64,000 bases of DNA, from assembly GCF_011764485.1 (NCBI RefSeq), contig NZ_AP022849.1, forward strand, positions 620,001 through 684,000, written 5' to 3'. This DNA comes from Bosea sp. ANAM02. GTDB lineage: Bacteria; Pseudomonadota; Alphaproteobacteria; Rhizobiales; Beijerinckiaceae. Positions 34,765 to 43,565 of the stretch are shown piece after piece. The notes beneath the pieces were generated by a model. The model made no database searches, was not told the origin of the DNA, and worked only from the letters and a program-made list of their open reading frames with translations. Numbering within the stretch: position 1 is the first letter of the stretch; every line of letters starts with the position of its first letter. A program made the position numbers and the translations under genes.

Positions 34765-35903
34765 GCCGTGCGCAGGTCGTATTTCGCCCGCTATTCGAGG
34801 ATCTGGCCTTTGTCGGGCGCTGCCCTGACGGAGCGAATGCTGCTGTTCGTGCGCGGCACGAGGATCTCCTGGCCCGATGGGCGAGGGCGCTCGATATCCC
34901 GGCCTGTGAGCTCCAAGCCAAAGCGGACCCGGAAGACTGGTCGGAAAACGCCGTGGTGCTGCTGGCGGCGCTTGACGCCGGGCTCTGTGTGCACATCCTT
35001 GCGCCAAACCGTCTCCATGAGCCGCTTCAAGTGGTCAGGAGCTTCGGACCTGACGCATTCGACCCCGACGCCCCTACTATTTTCCTCGGCGCGCCGCTGA
35101 AGCACGACAGCATCTTTCCAAATCCGCTTCTTGAACAGGCGCCAGCGCTCAACATCATCTGGCCGCGGAATGGCAAGCTCGGCGCCGGCGAACGATATTG
35201 GGCAAGCGCCGTACTTCGGTCCGCCTTGAACCGTCAAAATCAGACGTCATCAGGCGACCCCGGCGGTCCAGGCGGCTACGTCGAAGCCACCAGGCGCGTG
35301 CTGGCGAGCACGAAACGCCCGCTGATGGCCAAGATCATCTTCCAGGCGAAATACATGCCGCCGACGCGCCTTCCGCTGCCGGTAGGCCGGGAGCCTACGG
35401 ATTCGGAAATCCAGAGCGCGTACATCACGGCATTCGAGTATTGCTTGCTGGACTGCGAAGCCCGGCGCGAGGCTTTCCTCATCCAGGAGGAGCTGCGCTT
35501 CATCCATGAGTATCGTGTCATCATCGTCGACGGAGAGCCCGTCGCCGGCGCCGGCACCGTGGAGTGGCTCAGCCCCTGCTGGCACGACCCCGCTGACGGT
35601 CCCTTCGACCCGCAGGTCGAACACTGCCGCGGCGATCGGGACCTGGTGCGGGATAGCGATCTTGTTGCCCAGTATGTCGCAACGGCGCGACGGCTTTGCC
35701 GCGAACTCGATGCAGAGGAAGGCGGTGGCCGCTTCCGCAACTGCACGATGGATTTTGCGGTGAACGCTGACGACGGCAGCATCTGCCTTATCGAGACCAA
35801 CTCGCTGGACCGCGTCGGAATCTATGCGATGGACTATGCGCCAGTTTTGAGTGCCCTCCTGCGCTCGGTTAGCGCTGAGACACTTCTGACTTTCACTGCG
35901 TGA
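34761..35903 (+). CDS. ATP-grasp domain protein
   Basis: 380-aa protein whose C-terminal half is an ATP-grasp fold as in the DUF4343-like group: AFLIQEELRFIHEYRVIIVDGEPVAGAGTVEW (about 235-266), then FRNCTMDFAVNADDGSICLIETNSLDRVGIYAMD (about 330-363), where the acidic/Asn residues bind Mg-ATP. It would ligate a carboxylate to an amine or thiol; the substrate is unknown. The TTG start overlaps the methyltransferase stop (TTGA), which links the two genes in expression. A modification of a peptide or of DNA-linked chemistry are both open. Confidence 0.75.
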   Translation: MSRAQVVFRPLFEDLAFVGRCPDGANAAVRARHEDLLARWARALDIPACELQAKADPEDWSENAVVLLAALDAGLCVHILAPNRLHEPLQVVRSFGPDAFDPDAPTIFLGAPLKHDSIFPNPLLEQAPALNIIWPRNGKLGAGERYWASAVLRSALNRQNQTSSGDPGGPGGYVEATRRVLASTKRPLMAKIIFQAKYMPPTRLPLPVGREPTDSEIQSAYITAFEYCLLDCEARREAFLIQEELRFIHEYRVIIVDGEPVAGAGTVEWLSPCWHDPADGPFDPQVEHCRGDRDLVRDSDLVAQYVATARRLCRELDAEEGGGRFRNCTMDFAVNADDGSICLIETNSLDRVGIYAMDYAPVLSALLRSVSAETLLTFTA

Positions 35904-35940
35904 TGGGATTGTCGGTGAAATCCTTCTGGGGAATTCACCT

Positions 35941-37167
35941 ATGGACCTAAAGACCGACCTCACGGAACGCAATCGAGAAGCCCGCAGCGAAATCGAAGCA
36001 GGGCATCACGATCAGATCGCGCCTGAGGCGCTGCTGCGGCGCACCGCTGCGCGGATCGTCGCCGCGAGCTCCCCGACAACGGCCACCCTGGTGAAGTTCC
36101 ATGGCGCGCCCGGCACCGGCGGCGCTCTGCAAGAGCGCGCAGCTTACGCCACGGAGCGTCTGGTGAGCGTGGCTTCAGCCGCGATCGCTGATGCCGCGCT
36201 GGCGGCGCCTGTGCCCGTTCCCCCGAAGTCCCTCATCGCGGCCCTCGCCAAGGAACCGATCGCTGCGACCTCAGACCGAAGCATCGCCGGCCTTGCTCGG
36301 CATATCGACAGCCAGGCTGCGCGCGCCGCGCGCGCCGCGGTTGCGGGAATGATCGCCTCGATCCGCGCTCGCCGGCAGAAGCTCGCACCGCTGGCCAAGT
36401 TCGTCACAAACGGGGCCAAGGTGATCACCTTCGGCGGTCCTCGAGGCTCAGCGCCTGCGCAGATGTCTCTCGTTCGCAGCCTCGTCACGTTGGGTGTGAT
36501 CAGCAGCTTCAGCGTCACGCTTATCCCCAACGAGGTGGTCGCCGGAGAACGGTCCCGCCGCATGCTGGCGATCATCGGCGGCATGGCGGCCGGCGCTGGC
36601 GCCCCGCAGGTCTATCAGCGGCTTCGAAACAACAACGGCTATGGGATGCAGCCGAACTACCAGAACCAGGGCTACGGCGGTGTCCAGCCGAACTATCGCA
36701 CCCCCGGCTACGGCTATCAGGATTATCGCCCAGCGCCAGTCTATGATCATCCGCGTCGCGACTATCGCGAGCGTCGCCCGTACTTCCAGCCCAACTCCTA
36801 CGCCGCCCGTCCCATCCCCATGTCGGACGAGATGACGATCGCCGCCAAGGCGGTCATCGCGGCCGAGGTGAACAGCATCACCCAGGCCGACGCGATGATC
36901 GACCAGGCGATCCGCCAGGGCATGAGCTGCATGAGCCAGATGGGCTACGGCGGCAATTGCGTCGTGCGCACCGGCAGCGTGACCATGGACTTCGCTCGCG
37001 GCCGCTTCGTTGCCGCCCCTCTCGGACGCGTCGTCGCTCGTGAGGAGAATGGGATCTACAGCGCCGACGACATGGTGATGAGGCAGGTCTGGAACCGCGC
37101 CAAGGCGCTCAAGGCCCAGGAAGACAGCTACCGCTATGGCGCCGGCGGGTACGGCCCGCGCTTCTGA
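35941..37167 (+). CDS. Hypothetical protein with Tyr/Gln/Pro-rich segment
   Basis: 408-aa protein. Residues 1-165 are Ala-rich and helical with two basic stretches; a hydrophobic segment lies at about 178-196 (SLVRSLVTLGVISSFSVTLI). Residues about 222-280 are low complexity with repeats of QPNYQNQGYGG/QPNYRTPGYG type. A C-terminal domain (about 290-395) contains Cys residues in GMSCMSQMGYGGNCVV and a SADDMVMRQVWNRAKAL helix. Possibly a membrane-anchored protein with an exposed adhesive or prion-like region; function unknown. It starts 37 bases after the ATP-grasp gene and ends in a strong terminator. Confidence 0.65.
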   Translation: MDLKTDLTERNREARSEIEAGHHDQIAPEALLRRTAARIVAASSPTTATLVKFHGAPGTGGALQERAAYATERLVSVASAAIADAALAAPVPVPPKSLIAALAKEPIAATSDRSIAGLARHIDSQAARAARAAVAGMIASIRARRQKLAPLAKFVTNGAKVITFGGPRGSAPAQMSLVRSLVTLGVISSFSVTLIPNEVVAGERSRRMLAIIGGMAAGAGAPQVYQRLRNNNGYGMQPNYQNQGYGGVQPNYRTPGYGYQDYRPAPVYDHPRRDYRERRPYFQPNSYAARPIPMSDEMTIAAKAVIAAEVNSITQADAMIDQAIRQGMSCMSQMGYGGNCVVRTGSVTMDFARGRFVAAPLGRVVAREENGIYSADDMVMRQVWNRAKALKAQEDSYRYGAGGYGPRF

Positions 37168-37188
37168 GCAACGATCGCATACGCCCGA

Positions 37189-37236
37189 AAGGGCCGGTAC
37201 ACCTCATCTGAGATGGGGCGTGCCGGCCCTTCTGTT
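37189..37236 (+). terminator. Intrinsic terminator after the 408-aa gene
   Basis: AAGGGCCGGTAC (37189-37200) pairs with GTGCCGGCCCTT (37220-37231) with one mismatch; the stem is followed by CTGTTTT. It lies 21 bases after the stop and separates the gene from the convergent family gene ending at 37243. Confidence 0.75.
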
Positions 37237-37242
37237 TTCAGA

Positions 37243-38313
37243 TCAAGCCGAGAGGGTGGCGAGTGGATCGCTTGCAAGATCCGCGATCAGGTTCAGATCC
37301 TGGGCGCGCGCGATCCGCTCGGAGGCGACGATCGCGAATTCCTGTGAGCTGGCGCCGCGAGGCCAATCCTGGTCGCCGAACTGAGCGTAAGCGGTTCGAT
37401 AAGCCTCAAAGCATGCTCCGGCCCGACCCACCGCTTCCGCCGTGGGCGATAGGCTGTCGACCTCTTGGCACGCCCTTTTGAGCTCGACGAAAGCGACCAG
37501 GAGCTCGAAGGGTGTTTTGCCCAACTCGCTTGGCGCGATTGCGTATTCGATATCAACCATCGCCCGGTGGATGCTTCCGGCTACCGGATCGTCGAGAGCG
37601 TTCTCGTCATGGATGATGACGCGGCCTTCGCCGAGCCGCACGTCCGTGTTCGGCCAAAACGTGTGCGCCGGGAGATCCTTGCTCACAAGCAGGCTTTCCG
37701 CGAAGGCAACGGCCGCTTCCGACTGATCCCCGCGGAAATATCCGAAGCTCGGGCTGTCGCGATCCGGCATCGCAAGCTCCACCGAGCTGATTGCGTTGGA
37801 CAGGATGTTCGAGCGAGGGTTCAAGCACCAGACCGGCGCCGGCGCGCGCATATGCACGACGCCCCCAATCACGAGGACCGCGTCCATCATCTCGCGAACC
37901 GCCCCTGCGATCGCATGCTCGCGATTCGATTGGAAGACGGTCGCTCCGGGTGGGATCCCAGCGTTGAGAAAAGTGATCAGCCGCCCGGTTCGCCCCTTCA
38001 GGGGGTAATCGATCCAGGATCCACGCGCTTGCCTGTTTTCGGCCTTTTCCTTCGCCAGATGGAACTCGCTGGCACGGATCGGCAGGTCGTCACCGTCGAA
38101 CATCGGTCGATAAAGTCGCCCGTCGACGACGCGCCAGTCGCAATCGTGGGGAGGCAGCGTCCGGCCCCGCATACTGATGGCAATGGGGGCATCATCGATC
38201 GTGCGGACCGCGATCGGCACCACTTCGCGGTACTCCACGTCCTCCTGGTCGCGCTTGCGAGGAAGTTTCACCCGAGCAAGATAGGGCACATCGAATTCGA
38301 GGATCGTCGTCAT
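37243..38313 (-). CDS. LxxL-tail paralogue family, copy 1
   Basis: 356-aa soluble protein of the seven-member family found only in 37-56 kb of this window. Shared landmarks: N-terminal TIDDAPIAI (about 39-47), central DAVLVIGGVVHMRAPAPVW (about 140-158; family pattern hydrophobic-DG-x5-7-P), a helical C-terminal third, and the last residues DPLATLSA, a family-wide acidic-L-x-x-L tail. No signal peptide, membrane segment or catalytic motif. It overlaps copy 2 by 4 bases (38310-38313, ATGA), so the two are made together and may form a complex. I do not recognise the family. Confidence 0.7.
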   Translation of the reverse strand: MTTILEFDVPYLARVKLPRKRDQEDVEYREVVPIAVRTIDDAPIAISMRGRTLPPHDCDWRVVDGRLYRPMFDGDDLPIRASEFHLAKEKAENRQARGSWIDYPLKGRTGRLITFLNAGIPPGATVFQSNREHAIAGAVREMMDAVLVIGGVVHMRAPAPVWCLNPRSNILSNAISSVELAMPDRDSPSFGYFRGDQSEAAVAFAESLLVSKDLPAHTFWPNTDVRLGEGRVIIHDENALDDPVAGSIHRAMVDIEYAIAPSELGKTPFELLVAFVELKRACQEVDSLSPTAEAVGRAGACFEAYRTAYAQFGDQDWPRGASSQEFAIVASERIARAQDLNLIADLASDPLATLSA

Positions 38314-39341
38314 AGCTGCAGCATATCGAGGTCGTTAGGGGGAGCGGGCGCGAGCACCTGCACGATCTGGGCGGCCCGGCGCGCGGCAAAGCCAGCATGA
38401 GCTGCCATTGTGCGATCCATGCGACGCTGAATGATGGTCGGGTCAGCTGGCGGCATGAAGGCCTCCATGCGATCGAGCACATGGGCAAGGGCGAGCGCCT
38501 TATCGTTGCCGTTGGGCTCCTGACCGAGCCGGCGGATTTCAGCCCAGCCGCTGATGACCTCGAAGGGCAGTTTCTCGAATCCCGGCAAATCGGCCAACAT
38601 CACGTCGCCGACGAGGCCCTTGCAAACTGCCGCCTGGAAATCCGAAATCTCATCAAAGGCAAGGCAACGGTCAGAGATGACCTCGACATTCCCGACCTGG
38701 CTCATGCGATTGCCACGCAGGTATTGTCCCGCAAGCTCCTCGGCTGCTTCCATATTGCTGAGGCGAAACGCGTAGGTATGGGATGACTTCTCAGCGCATG
38801 CCGGCGCGGTGGAAGGCCAGACGCCTGGGACCCGAAAATCGACGGTGACCACCGGCTCTCGCGCAAGCCTCCACGGCATGCCGTCGAGCAGCACCAGGTT
38901 CTCCGCCTGAAGCTTCGCGCGAGTGACCGCTTCGCCCTCCGTGCTGCTGACAACACGCGCCGATTTTAGCTGGAGGTAATCGATCCCGGAGAAGTTCGAG
39001 TCCTGCCAGTACTGAACGTGGCACGACCGGTAGGACGCTTCCTCGAAGGGATTGCTGGAGAAGGTGGTACCGTGCGGGCCGACTAGTTCAAGGAAGCGCT
39101 CGAAATCGACCAGTTCACCGTTCTCGCCCACCACGCGCTCAAAGAGCCGGTCGCCGACCTCACGGTACTCTATGACCTTATCCATGATCGTCTCGATCCG
39201 GATCGCCAGGGGCGCTTCGCTAAGCGACATCTCCTCGACCTTGACCGGCATGCCGCGGCGAACCCGCACAGTGCGCTCTGCGCGGCCCTTTGGAGGCACA
39301 TGTGTGACCTCGTAGCCGATCTGTGGCCAGAAGACTTTCAC
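38310..39341 (-). CDS. LxxL-tail paralogue family, copy 2
   Basis: 343-aa member. Family motifs: LSEAPLAI (about 40-47), NLVLLDGMPWRLAREPVV (about 171-188), tail NDLDMLQL. N-terminal third is basic (PPKGRAERTVRVRRG). It is the upstream partner of copy 1 with a 4-base overlap and lies 3 bases after the 198-aa gene, so at least three genes share a transcript. Divergence from copy 1 is large (only motifs align by eye), pointing to old duplication. Function unknown. Confidence 0.7.
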   Translation of the reverse strand: MKVFWPQIGYEVTHVPPKGRAERTVRVRRGMPVKVEEMSLSEAPLAIRIETIMDKVIEYREVGDRLFERVVGENGELVDFERFLELVGPHGTTFSSNPFEEASYRSCHVQYWQDSNFSGIDYLQLKSARVVSSTEGEAVTRAKLQAENLVLLDGMPWRLAREPVVTVDFRVPGVWPSTAPACAEKSSHTYAFRLSNMEAAEELAGQYLRGNRMSQVGNVEVISDRCLAFDEISDFQAAVCKGLVGDVMLADLPGFEKLPFEVISGWAEIRRLGQEPNGNDKALALAHVLDRMEAFMPPADPTIIQRRMDRTMAAHAGFAARRAAQIVQVLAPAPPNDLDMLQL

Positions 39342-39344
39342 GGC

Positions 39345-39941
39345 TCAGCGCGGCCTGGGAGATGGCGCAGGCTGTTCGCCAATCACGACCGACCAGCCGC
39401 GCATCGCGATCTCGTCACCGGCGATGAAGGTGCCGGCGGATACAGAGTGGATCGAGAACTCGCCCTTGATGCTCTTGGCGAGGCTCTCGCAGACATCGTC
39501 GCTGTCCATCGCGAGCGGACCGACGAACAGCCCCTTCGATCCATCCGCCGTCGTGACGAACCAGGCGGCGACCTCGCTCAGCAGATCCGGATCAGCCTCG
39601 AATTCCGCTGGCGAGATGACTTTGCCAGGAGGAGCGGTGCCCTCGATCGCGCCAGTCGCGAAGACCGTGCCGTCGAAGCTCATCGCCTGGTCGTGCTTGC
39701 CCATCGGAGCTTTTGCGAGGCAGACGCCGCCGAGCAGGACATGTTCGATGGAGGTGTAGCGGGAGCCCGAAAGGAAGCGGTTCTCGATATCGAGCCAGAC
39801 CTCGTCTTCGAGGTTGTGGGCGCCAACGCCGATCTTCGTAGGTAGACCTTCGCCGCGAAGGATGACGACGCCCACGCGCCGCGCGCGGATCGTGCCCGCA
39901 GCCTCAAGGGTTTCACCAACACCATCGACATTGAGTCGCAT
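39345..39941 (-). CDS. Hypothetical protein in the family operon
   Basis: 198-aa soluble protein with a beta-rich pattern (GVVILRGEGLPTKIGVGAHN, DEVWLDIENRFLSGS, MRGWSVVIGEQ). It is not a member of the LxxL-tail family but is co-transcribed with copies 1 and 2 (3-base gap). It has no recognised motif. It may be a partner of the two downstream products. Confidence 0.55.
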   Translation of the reverse strand: MRLNVDGVGETLEAAGTIRARRVGVVILRGEGLPTKIGVGAHNLEDEVWLDIENRFLSGSRYTSIEHVLLGGVCLAKAPMGKHDQAMSFDGTVFATGAIEGTAPPGKVISPAEFEADPDLLSEVAAWFVTTADGSKGLFVGPLAMDSDDVCESLAKSIKGEFSIHSVSAGTFIAGDEIAMRGWSVVIGEQPAPSPRPR

Positions 39942-39971
39942 CTGTCACTCCCACTTCCGGTGAGTGCTTAT

Positions 39972-40283
39972 CTAGCCCGCGGCGACGAAAGCCAAAATCG
40001 GGTCGGACCTGCCCTGGCGAAGACGGAAGATGACCGGGACGGAAAGCTTGGCGGCGAGCGCCGCCAAGGCAGCAACCTTTGTCTGGGCCACATCCCATGG
40101 CAGCCAGGTCAGTTCGACCTCGCCGATGATACGGCAGAGGGTGACCAGCGATCCCGCGTCGATAGGATCGCGGGTGAAGGCAATTTCGAGCAGTTCGCGG
40201 AGCGCGGCAGTTTCGCTGCCGCGCATTTGCATGATCAGAGCGTAGGGGCGCGGTTTGGCGAGATTTCGAACCGGTGCCCTCAT
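39972..40283 (-). CDS. Small hypothetical protein
   Basis: 103-aa protein with a basic N terminus, helix (AALRELLEIAFTRDP) and a hydrophobic C-terminal strand pattern. It lies between gcrA (7 bases upstream) and the family operon (30-base gap). No function recognised. Its position suggests one long minus-strand transcript from gcrA to 37243. Confidence 0.5.
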   Translation of the reverse strand: MRAPVRNLAKPRPYALIMQMRGSETAALRELLEIAFTRDPIDAGSLVTLCRIIGEVELTWLPWDVAQTKVAALAALAAKLSVPVIFRLRQGRSDPILAFVAAG

Positions 40284-40290
40284 GGAACGA

Positions 40291-40935
40291 TCAGGCAGAG
40301 AGGCGGTCGTCGTCGGTGCGCTCGCGCTGCATGGCGACCGGGCGCTGGCTGCCGGGCTTGTAGGCGAGGCGGCGATGGCCTTCGCAATACGAACCGGGGT
40401 TCTCGTGGCGCATGTTGCAGAAGCGGAAGGTGGGGCTCATCGGATCGCCAACAGGCCACTTGCAGGGCTTGCCCTCGACGGAGCGATCGGAGAGCGAATT
40501 GATGGCTTCAGCGCCGAACCACTCGGTGTCCGGCATCACGATCTTGACCGGCGGAAGTTCGACACGCGCGATGACCGGGCGCGGCGGAGGAGCGGGGAGC
40601 GCGACGGTTGTTCCGTCGGACGCTTTCGATGCCTTCTGGTAAAGAACGTTGATCGAAGCCGGCCTTGCGGCCCTTTCGGTCTTCTCGCGCTTCGGCCGAA
40701 CCGGCTTCGGCTGGCCGGCGGTCGCTGCGCGCTCCTCTTTCGTCTTGACCGGGCTTGGGATACGGGCGCCGCCCTTATAGGCCAGATTGAGACGATTGAC
40801 CTTGCCGATGATGGAATTCTTGGTGAGTGACGATCCGTGCCGCAGATTGAGGATCTCGGCGCAGGCCGTTGTGGACTTGCGATCGTTGACCCACAGCGTG
40901 TGCAGATCGTCGATCATCGCTTGCGTCCAGCTCAT
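40291..40935 (-). CDS. gcrA: GcrA-like cell cycle regulator
   Basis: 214-aa regulator of the GcrA family, which in Caulobacter binds RNA polymerase sigma70 and promoters carrying methylated GANTC. The N-terminal DNA-binding domain is clear (MSWTQAMIDDLHTLW and NSIIGKVNRLNL, 1-50); a Pro/Lys-rich linker follows. The C-terminal sigma-interaction domain has the family pattern GKPCKWPVGDPMSPTFRFC and YCEGHRRLAYKPG (about 155-195). It is first in a minus-strand run that continues into the LxxL-tail family genes. Two DNA methyltransferases lie on the same element, but neither is clearly a CcrM type. Confidence 0.9.
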   Translation of the reverse strand: MSWTQAMIDDLHTLWVNDRKSTTACAEILNLRHGSSLTKNSIIGKVNRLNLAYKGGARIPSPVKTKEERAATAGQPKPVRPKREKTERAARPASINVLYQKASKASDGTTVALPAPPPRPVIARVELPPVKIVMPDTEWFGAEAINSLSDRSVEGKPCKWPVGDPMSPTFRFCNMRHENPGSYCEGHRRLAYKPGSQRPVAMQRERTDDDRLSA

Positions 40936-41064
40936 AAACCCGCTCCTGACTGATACCGACCGCGCCCGCGGTCATGGAATGACGATTCAGTCCTACGAAC
41001 GGTCCTTGAAAGTGTCGAGCGCGAATCATCGATCCATGCAGACTTCCGTGGATAGCCATCGACG

Positions 41065-41085
41065 ATCCTTGATCGCTCTAAGGAT
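41065..41085. promoter_or_regulatory. ATCCTT-N9-AAGGAT pair between gcrA and the TrpF-like gene
   Basis: ATCCTT at 41065-41070 and AAGGAT at 41080-41085 form an inverted pair with the 9-base spacer also seen at 24295-24315 and 43445-43465. A further CCTTGAAAG (41003-41011) lies nearer to gcrA. Function inferred. Confidence 0.4.
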
Positions 41086-41127
41086 TGGCTCTTTTATCCA
41101 ATGATGACACCAGCGCGAGGCATCTCA

Positions 41128-41775
41128 GTGACCGCCATCAAGCCCGACTTCATTACCTTCACCGGCGCCGACGATGGCACCAGGACGGAAGAGCTCCTGG
41201 CCTTCGCGGGTCGCCACCCCAAGACGGAATTCGGCATCCTCTTCTCAGCCTCCCGTGCGGGAACGTCGCGCTACCCAACGCTCTCCTGGATCCGCGATGT
41301 TCCGAGGAGCCTGCGGCTCGCCGCCCACGTCTGCGGCAGCTGGGCAGCCACCCTGGCGGAGCGCGGCGAACAGGCGGAGGTCGAAGCGCTGATCGGCGGG
41401 TTCCAGCGGGTTCAGATCAACGTTGGCCGGGCACCTCAGGATCTAGGCCCTCTTGTCAGCTTCGCTGCGAGGCTCGGGGTCGATGTCATCTTGCAGAGCA
41501 GGGACGGAAATGCGTTCCCTGCCGAGAATAGGATCTCATGGCTTTTCGATGCGTCCGGCGGCGCCGGCATCGTGCCTTCGTCATGGCCCCATCATCATGA
41601 GGACCGACTGGTCGGCTATGCGGGAGGTCTCGGCCCGTCGAACGTTGCTCAGGTCGTCGCCGACCTCGACGCGACCGGCGCGTACTGGATCGACATGGAG
41701 AGCCGCGTCCGCAACGCGGACGACGCTTTCGACCTCCGCCTCTGCGACCAGGTTTCTCGCGCCGTCGGCCTCTAG
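41128..41775 (+). CDS. TrpF-like beta/alpha-barrel protein
   Basis: About 215-aa (GTG at 41128 with GAGG 9 bases upstream; ATG at 41101 also possible) single-domain TIM barrel resembling phosphoribosylanthranilate isomerase-like proteins. Visible landmarks: KTEFGILFSASRAGTSRYPTLSW near the N terminus, VQINVG, DVILQSR, and the phosphate-binding end LVGYAGGLGPSNVAQVVADL with ATGAYWIDMESRVR. The typical TrpF Cys/Asp pair is not obvious, so the substrate is uncertain. No tryptophan genes are nearby, which argues against a biosynthetic role. Confidence 0.65.
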   Translation: MTAIKPDFITFTGADDGTRTEELLAFAGRHPKTEFGILFSASRAGTSRYPTLSWIRDVPRSLRLAAHVCGSWAATLAERGEQAEVEALIGGFQRVQINVGRAPQDLGPLVSFAARLGVDVILQSRDGNAFPAENRISWLFDASGGAGIVPSSWPHHHEDRLVGYAGGLGPSNVAQVVADLDATGAYWIDMESRVRNADDAFDLRLCDQVSRAVGL

Positions 41776-41783
41776 AGGCGATC

Positions 41784-43400
41784 TCAGACGGTCGCGCGCA
41801 GGCCTTGCTCGCCGCGCGACCGCTCCGAGGAGGGAGACCTCCTGGTCGTCATTCCCCGGCGACGCTCCTTGGCTTCCCGCTTGAGATCCGGCGCTTCGCC
41901 CGAAGGCCACGCCACCAGCTTCTCGGTTCCGAGGGTGGAGCCGACACCCTTGAGGTAGGCAACGAGATCCACGGACATCGTGCCGAGACGCTCGATGCCC
42001 GCCTCCGAAACCCGAAACGCTTCGCCTTCCCGCGGGGACTGTGCATCGCGCACCGAAGGGACGGAGCGAGCCAGATCGAGGTGAGCTTCGATCAGCTCCT
42101 CATTCCCGTGAACCGGCATGGCAAAGCGCGGGCGGATGGCGCGATAGAGATCCATCAGTTCGTCGCGATGACCATGGCCGGAAGCGTGGATTGGGAGCCC
42201 GCTATTGGCATCCAGTACGTTCACGCCCTTGGCGCGAAGCGTATCCAGCATCATCCGAACGGTCGCCTCGTTGCCCGGGATCGCCCGAGCCGAGTGGACA
42301 ACCGTGTCGCCCGCCTCGATGCGGAACGGACCGGAATTCGAGAACGCCCCCAACTCCAGCTCCGTCGTCAGGCGTCGAAGAGCCGACCGCTCCTCCGCTT
42401 GCGTGCCGGTGCAAACCACCGCCATCTTCCGCTTCGGGATCCCGTGATGGAGCCGACGAGCGTCGATCAGGGGAGGGGTATTCGGCTGCAGGACGCCGGT
42501 GGCGCAGGCCGTCTCGAAATTGCGCTGGATCGAGAATCCGGACGACGCCAGGGAGCGGCCGCTGCGGCGGGCAGCGCCGCGAATGCCTTCGATCCGGGCG
42601 ACATTCGAAGCGAACGTGGAGACGTAAACCCTACCGGTGGCAGAGCGCATGACATCGGTCAGGCCATCCATCACCTCGCCCTCCGAGCGGGAGCGTCCGG
42701 AACGATGCGCATTCGTGCTGTCGGCCAAGAAGGCGAGCACACCGGCCCGGCCAACACGCTCCAGGCTGCCGAAGTCGGTCGGCGCGCCGATGACCGGCCT
42801 GCTATCGACCTTCACGTCGCTGGCGTGGATGATCCGCCCGGCCTTGCAGGCGAGCAGGATCGCCATGGTCTGCGGAGCAGAGTGGGTCACGCGGATCGGA
42901 GTGATGTCGAACTGCCCGATCCGCGTGGTGCGCTTCGGGTGAAGCTCCCGCATTGGGTGGGACCGACCATATTCGCGAAGGCGGTTCTGCACCGTCTCGA
43001 TGGTGTACTTCGTCCCCCAGATCGGGACACGGGAGAGGCGAGGCCAGGCCTCACTGAAGGCAAGGAGAGGGGCGATCCCGCCAACATGATCCTCGTGGGC
43101 GTGAGTGAGGATGATGGCGTCAAGGCGATTGATGATGTCGCCGAAGCTGCGGGGGTCGGGGAAGATTGATTCGACCCTGGCTTCATGGCGCTCCGCGAAC
43201 TCGGCCGCGAAATCGTCGTCTGCGCCGGGGAATGTCGCGCCCAGGTCGATCAGGACCCATCGGCCCTTGGTGCCTACAGCGTAGCAGTTCATGCCGACGC
43301 GGTTCGTTCCGCCGAGCGGAAGGATCGTGATCGCGCTGTCGGACGGGATCGGCGCCCGCTCCAGAAAGGGGAGCGCCTGCGAAATTGGATTGGATGTCAA
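41784..43400 (-). CDS. rnj: Ribonuclease J-like metallo-beta-lactamase RNase
   Basis: 538-aa RNase of the beta-CASP metallo-beta-lactamase superfamily, which in alphaproteobacteria matures rRNA and mRNA 5' ends. Motif 2 is TILTHAHEDHVGG (in the ORF, AIILTHAHEDHVGG, about 94-107); further metal ligands in THSAP, DVKVD and LADSTNA. Beta-CASP elements: STFASNVARIEGI, AVVCTGTQAEERSALRRL, and IPGNEATVR; then HASGHGHRDELMDLYRAIRP with PVHGNEE. Length matches RNase J (about 550). Whether it replaces or competes with the host copy is unknown. Confidence 0.88.
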   Translation of the reverse strand: MTSNPISQALPFLERAPIPSDSAITILPLGGTNRVGMNCYAVGTKGRWVLIDLGATFPGADDDFAAEFAERHEARVESIFPDPRSFGDIINRLDAIILTHAHEDHVGGIAPLLAFSEAWPRLSRVPIWGTKYTIETVQNRLREYGRSHPMRELHPKRTTRIGQFDITPIRVTHSAPQTMAILLACKAGRIIHASDVKVDSRPVIGAPTDFGSLERVGRAGVLAFLADSTNAHRSGRSRSEGEVMDGLTDVMRSATGRVYVSTFASNVARIEGIRGAARRSGRSLASSGFSIQRNFETACATGVLQPNTPPLIDARRLHHGIPKRKMAVVCTGTQAEERSALRRLTTELELGAFSNSGPFRIEAGDTVVHSARAIPGNEATVRMMLDTLRAKGVNVLDANSGLPIHASGHGHRDELMDLYRAIRPRFAMPVHGNEELIEAHLDLARSVPSVRDAQSPREGEAFRVSEAGIERLGTMSVDLVAYLKGVGSTLGTEKLVAWPSGEAPDLKREAKERRRGMTTRRSPSSERSRGEQGLRATV

Positions 43401-43444
43401 ACGGACCTACTGTCTGTCGTTACGATTCAAAAAAGTGATACCCA

Positions 43445-43486
43445 TTCCTTCACACCATGAAGGATTGATCCGAAAGTTAGAAGGAT
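43445..43486. promoter_or_regulatory. TTCCTT-N9-AAGGAT pair plus AAGGAT upstream of RNase J
   Basis: TTCCTT at 43445-43450 and AAGGAT at 43460-43465 form an inverted pair with a 9-base spacer, 45 bases upstream of the RNase J start. A further AAGGAT is at 43481-43486. The divergent 115-aa gene starts 80-100 bases away. Function inferred. Confidence 0.4.
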
Positions 43487-43565
43487 CGTTCGAAGGCTTC
43501 TGGTGGATGGGGGCTTTGTGAGTTGCGTCCGAGAACGCCACTCTGCATGCAAGGAGAGTGGATCA

